Source: Pseudonocardia sp. HH130629-09 (GTDB lineage Bacteria; Actinomycetota; Actinomycetes; Mycobacteriales; Pseudonocardiaceae). Taken from it: 64,000 nucleotides of DNA. The notes under the pieces are model-generated. The model made no database searches. It worked only from the letters and a program-made list of their open reading frames with translations, and was not told the origin of the DNA. The stretch's first letter is position 1. Every line of letters starts with the position of its first letter. Of this stretch, positions 17,404-25,686 are shown in pieces. The position numbers were made by a program, and so were the translations under genes. Location: positions 62,001 through 126,000 of the forward strand of contig NZ_CP011868.1 of the NCBI RefSeq assembly GCF_001294645.1, written 5' to 3'.

Positions 17404-17847
17404 ATGGCGACTCCCTGGACGATCACCGTCGACTGTGCCGACGCACACCTGCTCGCGGAGTTCTGGAGTGCTGCGCTCGGCTACGCCCCCGCCCCGCCAC
17501 CGACCGGGTTCGCGACCTGGGAGGCGTGGCTGGTCCACCACGAGGTGCCCGCCGACGAGTGGGGCGACGTCGCCGCGATCAGCGACCCGGAGGGCGCGGG
17601 CCCGCGGATGTCGTTCCTGCGGGTCGGCGAGCCCCGCACGGTGAAGAACCGGCTGCACCTGGACCTGCAGGTCTCCGGGGGCCGGCACCTGCCGGACGAG
17701 CTGCGCGGCGAGCGGCTGGGCGCGGAGGCGCGGCGGCTCTGTGCGCTGGGCGCGCGGGTCGTCGAGGAGCACCTGTCCCCAGGTTCTCCACATGTGGACC
17801 ACCTGTGGATGGCGGACCCGGAGGGCAACGACTTCTGCATCGTGTGA
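17404..17847 (+). CDS. VOC-family (glyoxalase_6-like) protein
   Basis: Intact 147-residue vicinal-oxygen-chelate fold protein. Both beta-alpha-beta halves are visible: WTITVDCADAHLLAEFWSAALGY at the start, then NRLHLDLQV and DHLWMADPEGNDFCIV at the end, the usual pattern for small actinobacterial VOC proteins of unknown substrate (relatives include antibiotic-binding and isomerase members). TAGCCT (17392-17397) lies 6 nt before ATG 17404, so the mRNA is probably leaderless. It is unrelated in sequence to the broken VOC remnant at 15.8 kb. Confidence 0.88.
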   Translation: MATPWTITVDCADAHLLAEFWSAALGYAPAPPPTGFATWEAWLVHHEVPADEWGDVAAISDPEGAGPRMSFLRVGEPRTVKNRLHLDLQVSGGRHLPDELRGERLGAEARRLCALGARVVEEHLSPGSPHVDHLWMADPEGNDFCIV

Positions 17848-17972
17848 GCCACGGTCGTCACCGGGGCGGGTTCGGGCGCCGGGGCAGCCACCGCGCCGCG
17901 GTTCGCCGCGGCCTGCCCGTCGACGGCGGGTCGTCCGCGTCGAACGGGCGTCCGCGGACGGCCGGACCGGGG

Positions 17973-18932
17973 TCAGGCGGCGTCGGCGAGATCCGCGACG
18001 TCGTCGGCGCAGCCCCAGGACAGGGTGATGCCGGAGCCGCCGTGCCCGTAGTCGTGGATCACCCGCGGGCGGGTCGCGGTGGCGGGCTCGGCCTCCAGCC
18101 GCACCTCGGGGCGGGCCGGGCGCAGGCCCGCGAGATGCTCCAGGACCTCGGCGTCGCGCGGGGCCGGGACGATGTCGCGGCAGCGCCGCAGGATCGCCTC
18201 GCCCGCGGCCGGGTCGGGTGTCGCGTCCCAGACGCCGTCGTCGAGGGTGCCGCCGAGGACGCAGTCGTCCGCGCGGGGGTGCACGTACGCGCGGCCGCCG
18301 GGGTGCGCCTCGTCGCGGACCGACATCGTCAGCCCGGGGTTGGTGACGCGCACGATCTGCCCGCGCACCGGGGTCACCGTGGTGTCGCCGACCAGGGTGC
18401 GCGCGCCCAGCCCGGAACAGTGCACGACGAGGTCGGCGTCCCGCCCTGCCTCGTCGAGCGCGGTGACGCGGCGGCGTTCCAGGACGATCCCGCGCCGCCC
18501 CGCCTCGGCAGCCAGCCATGGCAGGTGCACCGGCATCTCGACCAGCGGCACCGCGAAGCGCAGGCCGTGGGCGTAGCCGGGCGGCAGCTCGTCGGGCCGG
18601 GCCGGGCGGACGTCGCCGACGGCGTCGGCCCACCACTGCGGCTCCGGCGCCGCCCGATAGAGGGTCAGCGACTCCCGCATCACGACGCCGGGGACGCCGT
18701 CGGCCGCCTGACGGGCCAGCTCGGCGAAGGTGCGCCGTCCCCAGTCGAGGACCTTGTCCCGCGGCCCGGCCCGGGTCGGGAACCACACGGCCGCGGCCAG
18801 GTGCGACGTCGACGCCTTCACCGGCACGTCGGCCAGCACCCGGACCGACCAGCCCCGCTCCCGCAGCCGGAGCGCGCAGCTCAGGCCCGCGATCCCGGCG
18901 CCGACCACCACGGCCCGTCGGTTGGCTCCCAT
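17973..18932 (-). CDS. D-amino-acid oxidase (FAD-dependent)
   Basis: Flavoprotein of 319 residues that would oxidise D-amino acids to 2-oxo acids, ammonia and H2O2. Seen: dinucleotide-binding VVVGAGIAGLSCALRLRERG at residues 8-27, AAVWFPT after the flavin loop, the RGQIVRV strand, and the family signature VIHDYGHGGSGITLSWG at the C-terminus, where Tyr and the glycines contact FAD. ATG 18932 was selected because the Rossmann motif follows directly and GAGGAT (18940-18945) is 7 nt upstream. It is divergent from the hotdog protein and close to a TenA gene and an amino-acid permease, suggesting an amine/amino-acid salvage setting. Confidence 0.92.
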   Translation of the reverse strand: MGANRRAVVVGAGIAGLSCALRLRERGWSVRVLADVPVKASTSHLAAAVWFPTRAGPRDKVLDWGRRTFAELARQAADGVPGVVMRESLTLYRAAPEPQWWADAVGDVRPARPDELPPGYAHGLRFAVPLVEMPVHLPWLAAEAGRRGIVLERRRVTALDEAGRDADLVVHCSGLGARTLVGDTTVTPVRGQIVRVTNPGLTMSVRDEAHPGGRAYVHPRADDCVLGGTLDDGVWDATPDPAAGEAILRRCRDIVPAPRDAEVLEHLAGLRPARPEVRLEAEPATATRPRVIHDYGHGGSGITLSWGCADDVADLADAA

Positions 18933-19015
18933 GCCGGCGATCCTCGCAGCCGCTCGCCCCGGATCGTCATCCGGACGTCGACGCCCGGTCACCCCCGGCG
19001 CGCAGACTCGGCCCG

Positions 19016-19450
19016 GTGAGCGCACCGCTGCTGACCGGACCGGCCCTGGCCCACCGGGTCGCACTCGTCCTCGCCGTCCCGCTGCAGGCCGCGCTCGGCG
19101 CCCGGCCGGTCGACGACGCCGACCCGGCCGCCGGGGTCGCGTTCGAGATCGGTGAGCTCGCCGACGGTGGCGCGGGCGGTGCGCACGCCGGTGCGCTGGC
19201 CGTCGGGCTGGAGGTGGGCGCGTTGCTCGCCGTCCTGCCGCACCTCACCGAGGCCGAGCACGCGGTGTCGGTGTCCACCGCGGTCACGCTGCCCGCTCAG
19301 GCCCCGCGGGGCGGGGAGGTCGCGTTCCGCGGAACGCTCGACCGGCGCACCGGCCGGTCCGCGTTCACCTCGGTGACCGCCGTCTGCGCCGGCGTCGTCG
19401 TCGCCAGGGCGCAGATCGTGAAGGCCGTCGTCAGGGTTCAGCCGGCGTAG
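19016..19450 (+). CDS. Hotdog-fold thioesterase-like protein
   Basis: Protein of 144 residues with the strand/helix pattern of PaaI-like/DUF4442 hotdog proteins (GVAFEIGELADGGAGGAHAGALAVGLEVGALLA as the 'hot' helix, given as residues 38-70; then VSVSTAVTLP, GGEVAFRGTLDRRTGRSAFTSVTAVCAGVVVARA). A thioesterase function is inferred from the fold only. GTG 19016 has CAGACT (19003-19008) 7 nt upstream. The last 13 bp overlap the end of the convergent TenA gene. Confidence 0.65.
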   Translation: MSAPLLTGPALAHRVALVLAVPLQAALGARPVDDADPAAGVAFEIGELADGGAGGAHAGALAVGLEVGALLAVLPHLTEAEHAVSVSTAVTLPAQAPRGGEVAFRGTLDRRTGRSAFTSVTAVCAGVVVARAQIVKAVVRVQPA

Positions 19451-20070
19451 GCGGCGTCGAAGAACGCCAGTTCCAGGTCGACCGCGCGCACGAACAGCGC
19501 CGCGACCCGCTCGCGGTGGGCGGGGTCGAGCCGGTCGGCGGCACGGTCGAGCTCGTCGCGCAGGAACGCGACCCACTCCTCGAACTCGACACCGCGGTGC
19601 AGCTCGATCCACTCGCGGGAGATCCGGTCGTCGGGGGTTGTCGCGCCCGGCCGGGTCGCCCAGTCCAGGTACAGCCACTCGGCGACGACCAGCACGGCCA
19701 GGCTCTCGGCGTACCCGGCGTCGCGCGCCTCGCCCATCAGGTCGACGAACCCGACGGTCGGCGCGGCCCGCTCCGGTTCGGCGTTCCCGTCGAGCTCACC
19801 GAGCGAGCGCTCGAAGTAGTCGTTCTCCGGGCCCGCGACCAGCCCCAGCTGACGGGCCAGCCGGACCCGCGGGCCGGACCGGTCGGCCGTCGCGACGGCG
19901 GCGCCGAGCAGCGCGAGGAACGAGTCGACGAACTGCAGGTCCTGCTCCAGGTAGTGCCGGAGCACACCGCGGTCCAGGGCGCCGGACCACAGCTCCTCGA
20001 CGAACCGGTGCCCCACCGCCGCGTCCCAGGTCGCGGCCGTCGACTCCCGCAGCTGCGCGCTGAATCCCAT
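19438..20070 (-). CDS. TenA-family protein (TenA_E type)
   Basis: All-helical haem-oxygenase-like fold protein of 210 residues, TenA/THI-4 family. TenA_C enzymes (thiaminase II) hydrolyse aminopyrimidines for thiamin salvage using an active-site cysteine. This protein contains no cysteine at all, and the equivalent helix reads AVLVVAEWLYLDWA, so it belongs to the TenA_E kind, which uses glutamate residues (E in VAEWLY; REWIELH). ATG 20070 is favoured over upstream starts: TAGCCT (20078-20083) lies 7 nt upstream. Salvage of a thiamin pyrimidine breakdown product is the most likely role. Confidence 0.85.
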   Translation of the reverse strand: MGFSAQLRESTAATWDAAVGHRFVEELWSGALDRGVLRHYLEQDLQFVDSFLALLGAAVATADRSGPRVRLARQLGLVAGPENDYFERSLGELDGNAEPERAAPTVGFVDLMGEARDAGYAESLAVLVVAEWLYLDWATRPGATTPDDRISREWIELHRGVEFEEWVAFLRDELDRAADRLDPAHRERVAALFVRAVDLELAFFDAAYAG

Positions 20071-20192
20071 GCCGCCCAGGCTAGGCGCCGCCCCCGGAGA
20101 CCCACCGGGGTGTGACAACGGGCGACGCCCGGGTGACCATTGCGCATCGCACCGGCCACCGCCGGCTGTGGCACCGAGGAGGGGGAGGCGCC

Positions 20193-21596
20193 ATGACGGA
20201 GACCACGCACCGGCCGGAGACCGGTGGCGAGCTGAGGGCGGGGCTGCGCGACCGGCACGTCACCATGATCAGCATCGCCGGGGTGATCGGCGCCGGGTTG
20301 TTCATCGGCTCCGGCAGCGCGATCGCCACCGCGGGCCCCGCGGTGCTGCTGGCCTACCTCTTCGCCGGGACGCTGGTCGTGCTGGTGATGCGGATGCTCG
20401 GCGAGATGGCGGCCGCGCAGCCGGACTCCGGCTCGTTCTCCACCTATGCCGACCGGGCGATCGGGCCGTGGGCCGGGTTCACCGTCGGCTGGCTGTACTG
20501 GTGGTTCTGGGTCCTCGTCATCCCGGTCGAGGCGACGGCTGCCGCACTCATCCTCAACTCGTGGCTGCCCGGGGTGCCGCAGTGGGGCTGGGCGCTGGCC
20601 GTCACCGTGCTGCTGACGGTGACCAACCTGTTCTCCGTCGCCAACTACGGCGAGTTCGAGTTCTGGTTCGCCCTGCTCAAGGTGGTCGCGATCATCGCGT
20701 TCATCGTCGTCGGGGTGCTCGCGGTGCTGGGCCTGCTGCCCGGGTTCGTCGGCGACGACTCGTCGGTGTCGGGGCTGTCCCGGCTGGTGTCCGAGGGCGG
20801 GTTCCTGCCGAACGGGCCGGGCGCGGTGGTCGCCGCGGTGCTGGTGACGATGTTCAGCTTCATGGGCACCGAGATCGTCACGATCGCGGCGGCGGAGTCC
20901 GGCGACCCGGCGCGCGGGATCGGCCGGGCCACCCGCTCGGTGATCTGGCGGATCGCGGTGTTCTACCTGGCCTCGATCCTGCTCGTGGTCGCGATCGTGC
21001 CGTGGAACGACCCGCGGCTGCCCGCGGTCGGGTCCTACCAGGCGGCGCTGGAGGCGCTGGACGTGCCGTCGGCCAAGCTCATCGTCGACGTGGTGGTGCT
21101 CGTCGCCGTCGCGAGCTGCCTGAACTCGGCGCTGTACACCGCCTCGCGGATGCTGTTCTCGCTCGGCCGCCGCGGGCAGGCCCCCGGCCTGGTCAACCGG
21201 ACCACCTCGCAGGGTGTGCCGCGGTTCGCGGTGCTCGGGTCGACGCTGGTCGGGTTCGTCGCGGTGATCGCGAACTACGCCTTCCCCGAGGAGGTCTTCA
21301 AGACCCTGCTCGCGACCTCCGGTGCGATCGCGCTGTTGGTCTACCTGGTCATCGCGGTGTCCCAGCTGCGGATGCGCCGGGTCCTGGAGCGCGACGGCGT
21401 CGCGATGCCGGTGCGGATGTGGGCCTACCCGGTGCTCACCTGGGCGGTGATCGTCGTGATCCCGGTGGTGCTCGTCTACATGGCCGCCCGCGAGGGCTCG
21501 CGCTTCGAACTGGGCATGACCGGGCTCATCGCGGCCGTCGTCGTGGGTGTCGGCGTGCTGCTCACCCGGCGTCACACGCGGGCCGCCGTGCGGTGA
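20193..21596 (+). CDS. APC-superfamily amino-acid permease (GabP/AAT-like)
   Basis: Twelve-span secondary transporter of 467 residues. It shows the AAT-family opening HVTMISIAGVIGAGLFIGSG (span 1, residues 24-43), GEMAAAQPDSGSFSTYA (span 3 entrance), FSFMGTEIVTIAAAES (span 6) and NSALYTASRMLFSLGRRGQAP (after span 8), the pattern of GABA, lysine, proline and aromatic amino-acid carriers; GabP-like is the best guess. ATG 20193 follows GGGGGAGG. A GntR regulator starts 46 bp downstream on the same strand and probably controls it. Confidence 0.9.
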   Translation: MTETTHRPETGGELRAGLRDRHVTMISIAGVIGAGLFIGSGSAIATAGPAVLLAYLFAGTLVVLVMRMLGEMAAAQPDSGSFSTYADRAIGPWAGFTVGWLYWWFWVLVIPVEATAAALILNSWLPGVPQWGWALAVTVLLTVTNLFSVANYGEFEFWFALLKVVAIIAFIVVGVLAVLGLLPGFVGDDSSVSGLSRLVSEGGFLPNGPGAVVAAVLVTMFSFMGTEIVTIAAAESGDPARGIGRATRSVIWRIAVFYLASILLVVAIVPWNDPRLPAVGSYQAALEALDVPSAKLIVDVVVLVAVASCLNSALYTASRMLFSLGRRGQAPGLVNRTTSQGVPRFAVLGSTLVGFVAVIANYAFPEEVFKTLLATSGAIALLVYLVIAVSQLRMRRVLERDGVAMPVRMWAYPVLTWAVIVVIPVVLVYMAAREGSRFELGMTGLIAAVVVGVGVLLTRRHTRAAVR

Positions 21597-21642
21597 GCCC
21601 GCGGCGCTCGCCTACGGTGATCACGCGCGAAGGGGGTGGGCG

Positions 21643-22407
21643 ATGACGGCGCGAGCACTGGTCCGCAACGGCGCGATGCCGCTGTGGCAGCAGCTGCTGG
21701 CGGACCTGCGCCGCCGGCTGTCCGACGGCGAGTTCGACGAGGCACTGCCCGGCGAGTTCGCGCTGGCCGCCGACTACGCGGTCAGCAGGCACACCGTGCG
21801 GGAGGCGCTGCGCCGGCTGCGGGAGGACGGCGCCGTCGTCGCCGGGCGGGGGCGGGTCGCCCGCCCGACGGTGCGCTCGGAGATCGAGCAGCCGCTCGAC
21901 GAGCCGTACTCGCTCTACGTGGCGGTCGAGTCGGCCGGGCGCACCCAGCGCAGCGTGGTGCGGACCTTCGAGGTCCGCGCGGACGGCGTGGTCGCTGCCC
22001 GGTTGGGGCTGGAGGAGTCCACGCCGCTGGTGCACCTGGAGCGGCTGCGGCTCGCCGACGCCGAGCCGCTCGCCGTCGATCGGGTGTGGCTGCCCGAGGA
22101 GCTGGCGGCGCCCCTGCTCGACGTCGACTTCACCCACACCGGCATCTACCCCGAGTACCGGCGCCGCTGCGGGATCCGTGTCGACGGGGGCATGGAGAAC
22201 ATCCGGGCGGTGCTGCCCGGGCGCGGCGAGCGGGAGCTGCTCGGCATCGACGAGGGCGTCGCCGCGCTGTCGATCGAGCGGCTCGGCCTGTCCGCCGGGC
22301 GTCCCGTGGAGTGGCGGCACACCCTGGTCCGCGGCGACCGGTTCTCGGTCACCGCCCAGTTCTCGGCCCGCTCGGGCTACCGGGTGGACCTCAACGAGCC
22401 GAACTGA
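21643..22407 (+). CDS. GntR/HutC-family regulator
   Basis: Regulator of 254 residues: an N-terminal winged helix (MPLWQQLLADLRRRLSDGEFD, LPGEFALAADYAVSRHTVREALRRLREDG; described as residues 12-65) and a C-terminal UTRA ligand domain (YSLYVAVESAG, LEESTPLVHLERLRLADAEPLAVDRVWLP, GYRVDLNEPN). HutC-type members respond to amino-acid or sugar metabolites. ATG 21643 follows GAAGGGGG. It probably regulates the permease directly upstream. Confidence 0.9.
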   Translation: MTARALVRNGAMPLWQQLLADLRRRLSDGEFDEALPGEFALAADYAVSRHTVREALRRLREDGAVVAGRGRVARPTVRSEIEQPLDEPYSLYVAVESAGRTQRSVVRTFEVRADGVVAARLGLEESTPLVHLERLRLADAEPLAVDRVWLPEELAAPLLDVDFTHTGIYPEYRRRCGIRVDGGMENIRAVLPGRGERELLGIDEGVAALSIERLGLSAGRPVEWRHTLVRGDRFSVTAQFSARSGYRVDLNEPN

Positions 22408-22521
22408 CCGGGGCGCCTCGGACCGGGGCCGGAACGCCGCACTCGGAACCGGATCGCCGCGGGCCGGGATCGGAACGCCGCACGCCGGAACCGGAGTGAC
22501 TCGGGCCGGGGTCGGAGGGCC

Positions 22522-23034
22522 TCAGGCCGGGACCGAGACGCCGATCCCGCCGCGGGTGTCCGCGCCGTAGCGGGCGATCTCGGCCGCGAGGTCGAGCGGC
22601 TCGATGCGCATGTCGTGGTCGTCGGCGCCGTCGACCAGGGCGGCCGGGACCAGCCAGCAGACCTCGAACTCCAGCCCGTCGGGGTCCCGCGCGTAGAGCG
22701 CCTTGGTGGTGCCGTGGTCCGAGGCGCCGACCAGTGCCCCGGCCGCCTGGAGCTGCTCGCCGACCCTGGCGAGCTCGCCGAGCGTGTCGACCTCCCACGC
22801 CAGGTGGTAGAGCCCGACGGTGCCGCGGCCCGCCTGCGAGGCCCCGGCCTGCGCGCCGATCCCGAACAGGGCCAGGTCGTGGTCGTTGGTCGACCCCTCG
22901 GCCTGCAGGAACGCGCCACGGCCACCGGGGAGCTCGACGACGGGGCGGAAGCCGAGCGTGTCGCGGTAGAAGTCGACGCTGCGTGCGACGTCGCGGACGT
23001 AGAGGACGGCGTGGTTGAGGCGCTGGACGGGCAT
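22522..23034 (-). CDS. VOC protein, catechol-2,3-dioxygenase-like
   Basis: Protein of 170 residues with a single pair of VOC modules and extradiol-dioxygenase-like metal ligands: His in RLNHAVLYVRDV (residue 7), His in GLYHLAWEVD (about 74) and Glu in DPDGLEFEVCW (about 123). A ring-cleaving or lyase reaction on a small aromatic or thiol adduct is possible; the family is too broad to say more. ATG 23034 is preferred over ATG 23046 because GGAG lies 6 nt upstream. The leader carries the short inverted repeat at 23054-23069. Confidence 0.85.
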   Translation of the reverse strand: MPVQRLNHAVLYVRDVARSVDFYRDTLGFRPVVELPGGRGAFLQAEGSTNDHDLALFGIGAQAGASQAGRGTVGLYHLAWEVDTLGELARVGEQLQAAGALVGASDHGTTKALYARDPDGLEFEVCWLVPAALVDGADDHDMRIEPLDLAAEIARYGADTRGGIGVSVPA

Positions 23035-23053
23035 CCCGGTCTCCATCGAACGA

Positions 23054-23069
23054 AGTTGAACTCTCAACT
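23054..23069. promoter_or_regulatory. Inverted repeat in the leader of the VOC gene
   Basis: AGTTGA and TCAACT are exact inverted copies with a 4-bp spacer, about 20 bp upstream of the VOC start and just downstream of a TACCGT -10-like hexamer on the same strand. The geometry fits a repressor operator, for instance of a MarR-like protein, but no such gene is adjacent. Confidence 0.4.
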
Positions 23070-23097
23070 CTTACGGTACGCCCGTGCCCCGGCGAGT

Positions 23098-23538
23098 TCA
23101 ACGGGTGACCAGCCACGTGAGGACGACGGCCGAGCGGGTGTGGTCGACGTTCGCTGCCAGTCGCAGCCGTTCCAGGGCGTCTTCCAGGGACTGCACGTCG
23201 CGCGAGCGCAGCAGGACCAGTGCGTCGGCCTCCCCGGTGACCGTGCCCGCCGTGACGACCTCGGGCACTGCGGAGAGCATCCGCTGCAGCTCGGCCGGCG
23301 CGACCGTGCCGCGGCAGAACAGCTCGACGTAGGCCGCCACGCCCGGGGTCCGCTCGGCGTCCGGGTCCACCTGCACGGTGAAGCCCTGCACCACGCCGCG
23401 GGCGGTCAGCCGGTCCACCCGCCGCCGCACCGCCGACGCCGACAGGCCCACTCGCCCGCCCAGGTCCGCCCAGCTCGCCCGGCCGTCGACCCGCAGGAGG
23501 TCCAGCAGTCTGCGGTCGATCGCGTCGATCCCGTCCAC
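23098..23538 (-). CDS. Lrp/AsnC-family regulator of arginine catabolism
   Basis: Regulator of 146 residues: N-terminal HTH (IDAIDRRLLDLLRVDGRASWADLGGRVGLSASAVRRRVDRL, residues 4-45) and a C-terminal RAM (AsnC effector) domain. Relatives form octamers that respond to amino acids. GTG 23538 gives the canonical 'D.IDR.LL' start; TAGCAT (23547-23552) is 8 nt upstream. It is divergent from the arginine dihydrolase-like/rocD pair, matching the M. tuberculosis order Rv2324 with Rv2323c-Rv2321c. Confidence 0.92.
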   Translation of the reverse strand: MDGIDAIDRRLLDLLRVDGRASWADLGGRVGLSASAVRRRVDRLTARGVVQGFTVQVDPDAERTPGVAAYVELFCRGTVAPAELQRMLSAVPEVVTAGTVTGEADALVLLRSRDVQSLEDALERLRLAANVDHTRSAVVLTWLVTR

Positions 23539-23601
23539 GACGCCGGATGCTAGCCCGGCACGCCCGGATCCGGCTAAGAACCGATGCAGCACGCGCGGAT
23601 C

Positions 23602-23626
23602 GTGCGCTTCATGCCGGGAAGCGCAC
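23602..23626. promoter_or_regulatory. Inverted repeat in the Lrp/arginine operon gap
   Basis: GTGCGCTTC and GAAGCGCAC form a perfect 9-bp inverted repeat with a 7-bp spacer, in the middle of the 113-bp divergent gap. The 16-bp centre-to-centre spacing is plausible for an Lrp-type dimer. It ends 14 bp before the likely -10 of the dihydrolase-like gene (23640-23645). Confidence 0.6.
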
Positions 23627-23651
23627 GGGGTGTGCGCGCCATGCTGTGCAC

Positions 23652-24452
23652 ATGACCTCTGTGCTGATGTGCCGCCCCGAGCACTTCACGGTGAGCTACC
23701 GGATCAACCCCTGGATGCGTCCGGAGCAGGCGACCGACACCCGGCTCGCGCTGGCCCAGTGGGAGACCCTGCACGCGGTCTACCTGGACCTCGGGTTCGA
23801 CGTCCGGCTCGTCGACCCGCTGCCCGGGTACCCGGACATGGTCTACGCCGCCAACGGCGGCACCGTGATCGACGGGATCGCGCTGACCGCCCGGTTCCGG
23901 CACACCGAGCGCGCCGCCGAGGGGCCCGCGTTCGGCGCCTGGTTCCGCGCCGCCGGGTTCGCCGTGCACGAGGCCCGCCACGTCAACGAGGGCGAGGGCG
24001 ACCTGCTGCTCGTCGGCGACACCGTCTACGCCGGCACCGGGTTCCGCACCGACCCGCGTGCGCACGCCGAGGCCGCGGAGGTGTTCGGCCGCGAGGTCGT
24101 GTCCCTGCAGCTCGTCGACCCGCGCTACTACCACCTCGACACGGCGTTCGCGGTGCTCGACCCGGCCGGCGGGCCGGGCGCGGTCGCCTACCTCCCGGCG
24201 GCCTTCGACGACGCCTCCCAGGAGGTGCTGCGGTTCCGCTTCCCGGACGCGGTGATCGTCTCCGACGAGGACGCGTCGGTGCTGGGTCTGAACTGCTTCT
24301 CCGACGGCCGCACCGTCGTCCACGCGCCGCAGGCCGAGAAGTTCGCCGCCGACCTCGCCGAGCGCGGGTTCGGCACCGTCGGCGTCGACACCTCGGAGCT
24401 GCGCCGCGGCGGTGGCGGGATCAAGTGTGCCACGCTGGAGCTGCGGTCGTGA
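23652..24452 (+). CDS. Arginine dihydrolase-like guanidino hydrolase (DDAH/ArgZ superfamily)
   Basis: Enzyme of 266 residues of the guanidino-group modifying superfamily (five-bladed alpha/beta propeller), annotated in relatives as dimethylargininase. Seen: nucleophile Cys in IKCATLEL at the C-terminus, catalytic His in YYHLDTAF (about residue 160), and the N-terminal YRINPWM with Asn19 plus MVYAANGG with Asn68. These two asparagines lie 49 residues apart, as do Asn22/Asn71 of cyanobacterial arginine dihydrolase ArgZ as I recall that family, favouring arginine to ornithine conversion over citrulline formation. CATGCT lies 6 nt upstream of ATG 23652. It overlaps rocD by 4 nt, which supports ornithine as the product. 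Confidence 0.85.
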   Translation: MTSVLMCRPEHFTVSYRINPWMRPEQATDTRLALAQWETLHAVYLDLGFDVRLVDPLPGYPDMVYAANGGTVIDGIALTARFRHTERAAEGPAFGAWFRAAGFAVHEARHVNEGEGDLLLVGDTVYAGTGFRTDPRAHAEAAEVFGREVVSLQLVDPRYYHLDTAFAVLDPAGGPGAVAYLPAAFDDASQEVLRFRFPDAVIVSDEDASVLGLNCFSDGRTVVHAPQAEKFAADLAERGFGTVGVDTSELRRGGGGIKCATLELRS

Positions 24453-25669
24453 CCGCCGTGGTCCCGGGCACCGACCGGCAGATCGCCCTCGCCGAGGAGT
24501 TCGGCACGGCGAACTACGCGCCGTTGCCGGTGGTGCTGTCCCACGGCGACGGCGCCTGGGTCACCGACGTCGACGGCGTCCGCTACCTCGACGCGCTCGC
24601 CGGCTACTCCGCGCTCAACTTCGGGCACTGCCACCCCGCGCTCACCGCGGCCGCGCACGCCCAGCTGGACACGCTGACCCTGACCGCGCGGGCTTTCCAC
24701 AACGACCGCCTGCCCGGGTTCCAGCGCGACCTCGCCGCCCTGACCGGCACCGAGGCCGTGCTGCCGATGAACACCGGGGCCGAGGCCGTCGAGTCCGCGG
24801 TCAAGGTCGCCCGCGCCTGGGGCTACCGGGTGAAGGGCGTGGCACCGGGGGCGGCCCGGATCGTCGTCGCCGCGGGGAACTTCCACGGCCGCACGACGAC
24901 GGTGGTCTCCTTCTCCGACGACCCGGTCGCCCGCGACGACTTCGGCCCGTTCACCCCCGGCTTCGACCGCGTCCCCTACGGCGACGCCGATGCGCTCGCC
25001 GCCGCGCTCACCGACGACACCGTCGCGGTGCTGCTCGAACCGGTGCAGGGCGAGGCCGGGGTCCTCGTGCCGCCGCCGGGCTACCTGCGCACGGTCCGCG
25101 AGCTCACCGAGCGGCGGGGCGTACTGTTGGTCTGCGACGAGATCCAGTCCGGGCTCGGCCGGGCCGGGGCGACGCTGTGCACCGACCTGTCCGGGGTGCG
25201 CGCCGACCTCTACACCCTCGGCAAGGCGCTCGGCGGCGGGATCGTGCCGGTCAGCGCCGTCGTCGGGCGGCGCGACGTGCTGGGCGTGCTACGCCCCGGC
25301 GAGCACGGCTCCACCTTCGGCGGCAACCCGCTCGCCGCCGCCGTCGGGTCCGCGGTGTGCGCACTGCTGGCGACGGGGGAGTACCAGGCCCGGGCCCGCG
25401 AGCTCGGTGCGCACCTGGACACGCGGCTGCGCGCGCTGCCCGGGATCACCGCCGTGCGCGGGGTGGGGCTGTGGTTCGGCGTCGACGTCGACCCGCGGAT
25501 CGGCACCGGCCGCGACGTGTGCGTCGCGCTCGCCCGGCGCGGGGTGCTGGCCAAGGAGACCCACGGCGTGACGGTGCGGCTGTCCCCGCCGCTGGTGGTC
25601 ACCCACGACGAGGTCGACGTGCTGGTGGACACGTTCGGGGACGTGCTCGGAGACCTTTCCCGCGGGTAG
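24449..25669 (+). CDS. rocD: Ornithine aminotransferase RocD
   Basis: PLP-dependent class-III aminotransferase of 406 residues: ornithine plus 2-oxoglutarate gives glutamate-5-semialdehyde plus glutamate. Seen: [15 protein letters not shown] near residue 50, [16 protein letters not shown] for phosphate binding, [24 protein letters not shown], and the Schiff-base lysine in [10 protein letters not shown] (about residue 255); [12 protein letters not shown] follows. GTG 24449 overlaps the upstream stop (GTGA). In M. tuberculosis H37Rv the corresponding gene is split into rocD1/rocD2; here it is intact. Confidence 0.94.
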   Translation: MTAVVPGTDRQIALAEEFGTANYAPLPVVLSHGDGAWVTDVDGVRYLDALAGYSALNFGHCHPALTAAAHAQLDTLTLTARAFHNDRLPGFQRDLAALTGTEAVLPMNTGAEAVESAVKVARAWGYRVKGVAPGAARIVVAAGNFHGRTTTVVSFSDDPVARDDFGPFTPGFDRVPYGDADALAAALTDDTVAVLLEPVQGEAGVLVPPPGYLRTVRELTERRGVLLVCDEIQSGLGRAGATLCTDLSGVRADLYTLGKALGGGIVPVSAVVGRRDVLGVLRPGEHGSTFGGNPLAAAVGSAVCALLATGEYQARARELGAHLDTRLRALPGITAVRGVGLWFGVDVDPRIGTGRDVCVALARRGVLAKETHGVTVRLSPPLVVTHDEVDVLVDTFGDVLGDLSRG

Positions 25670-25686
25670 GTGGCAGGCTGTCAGCC

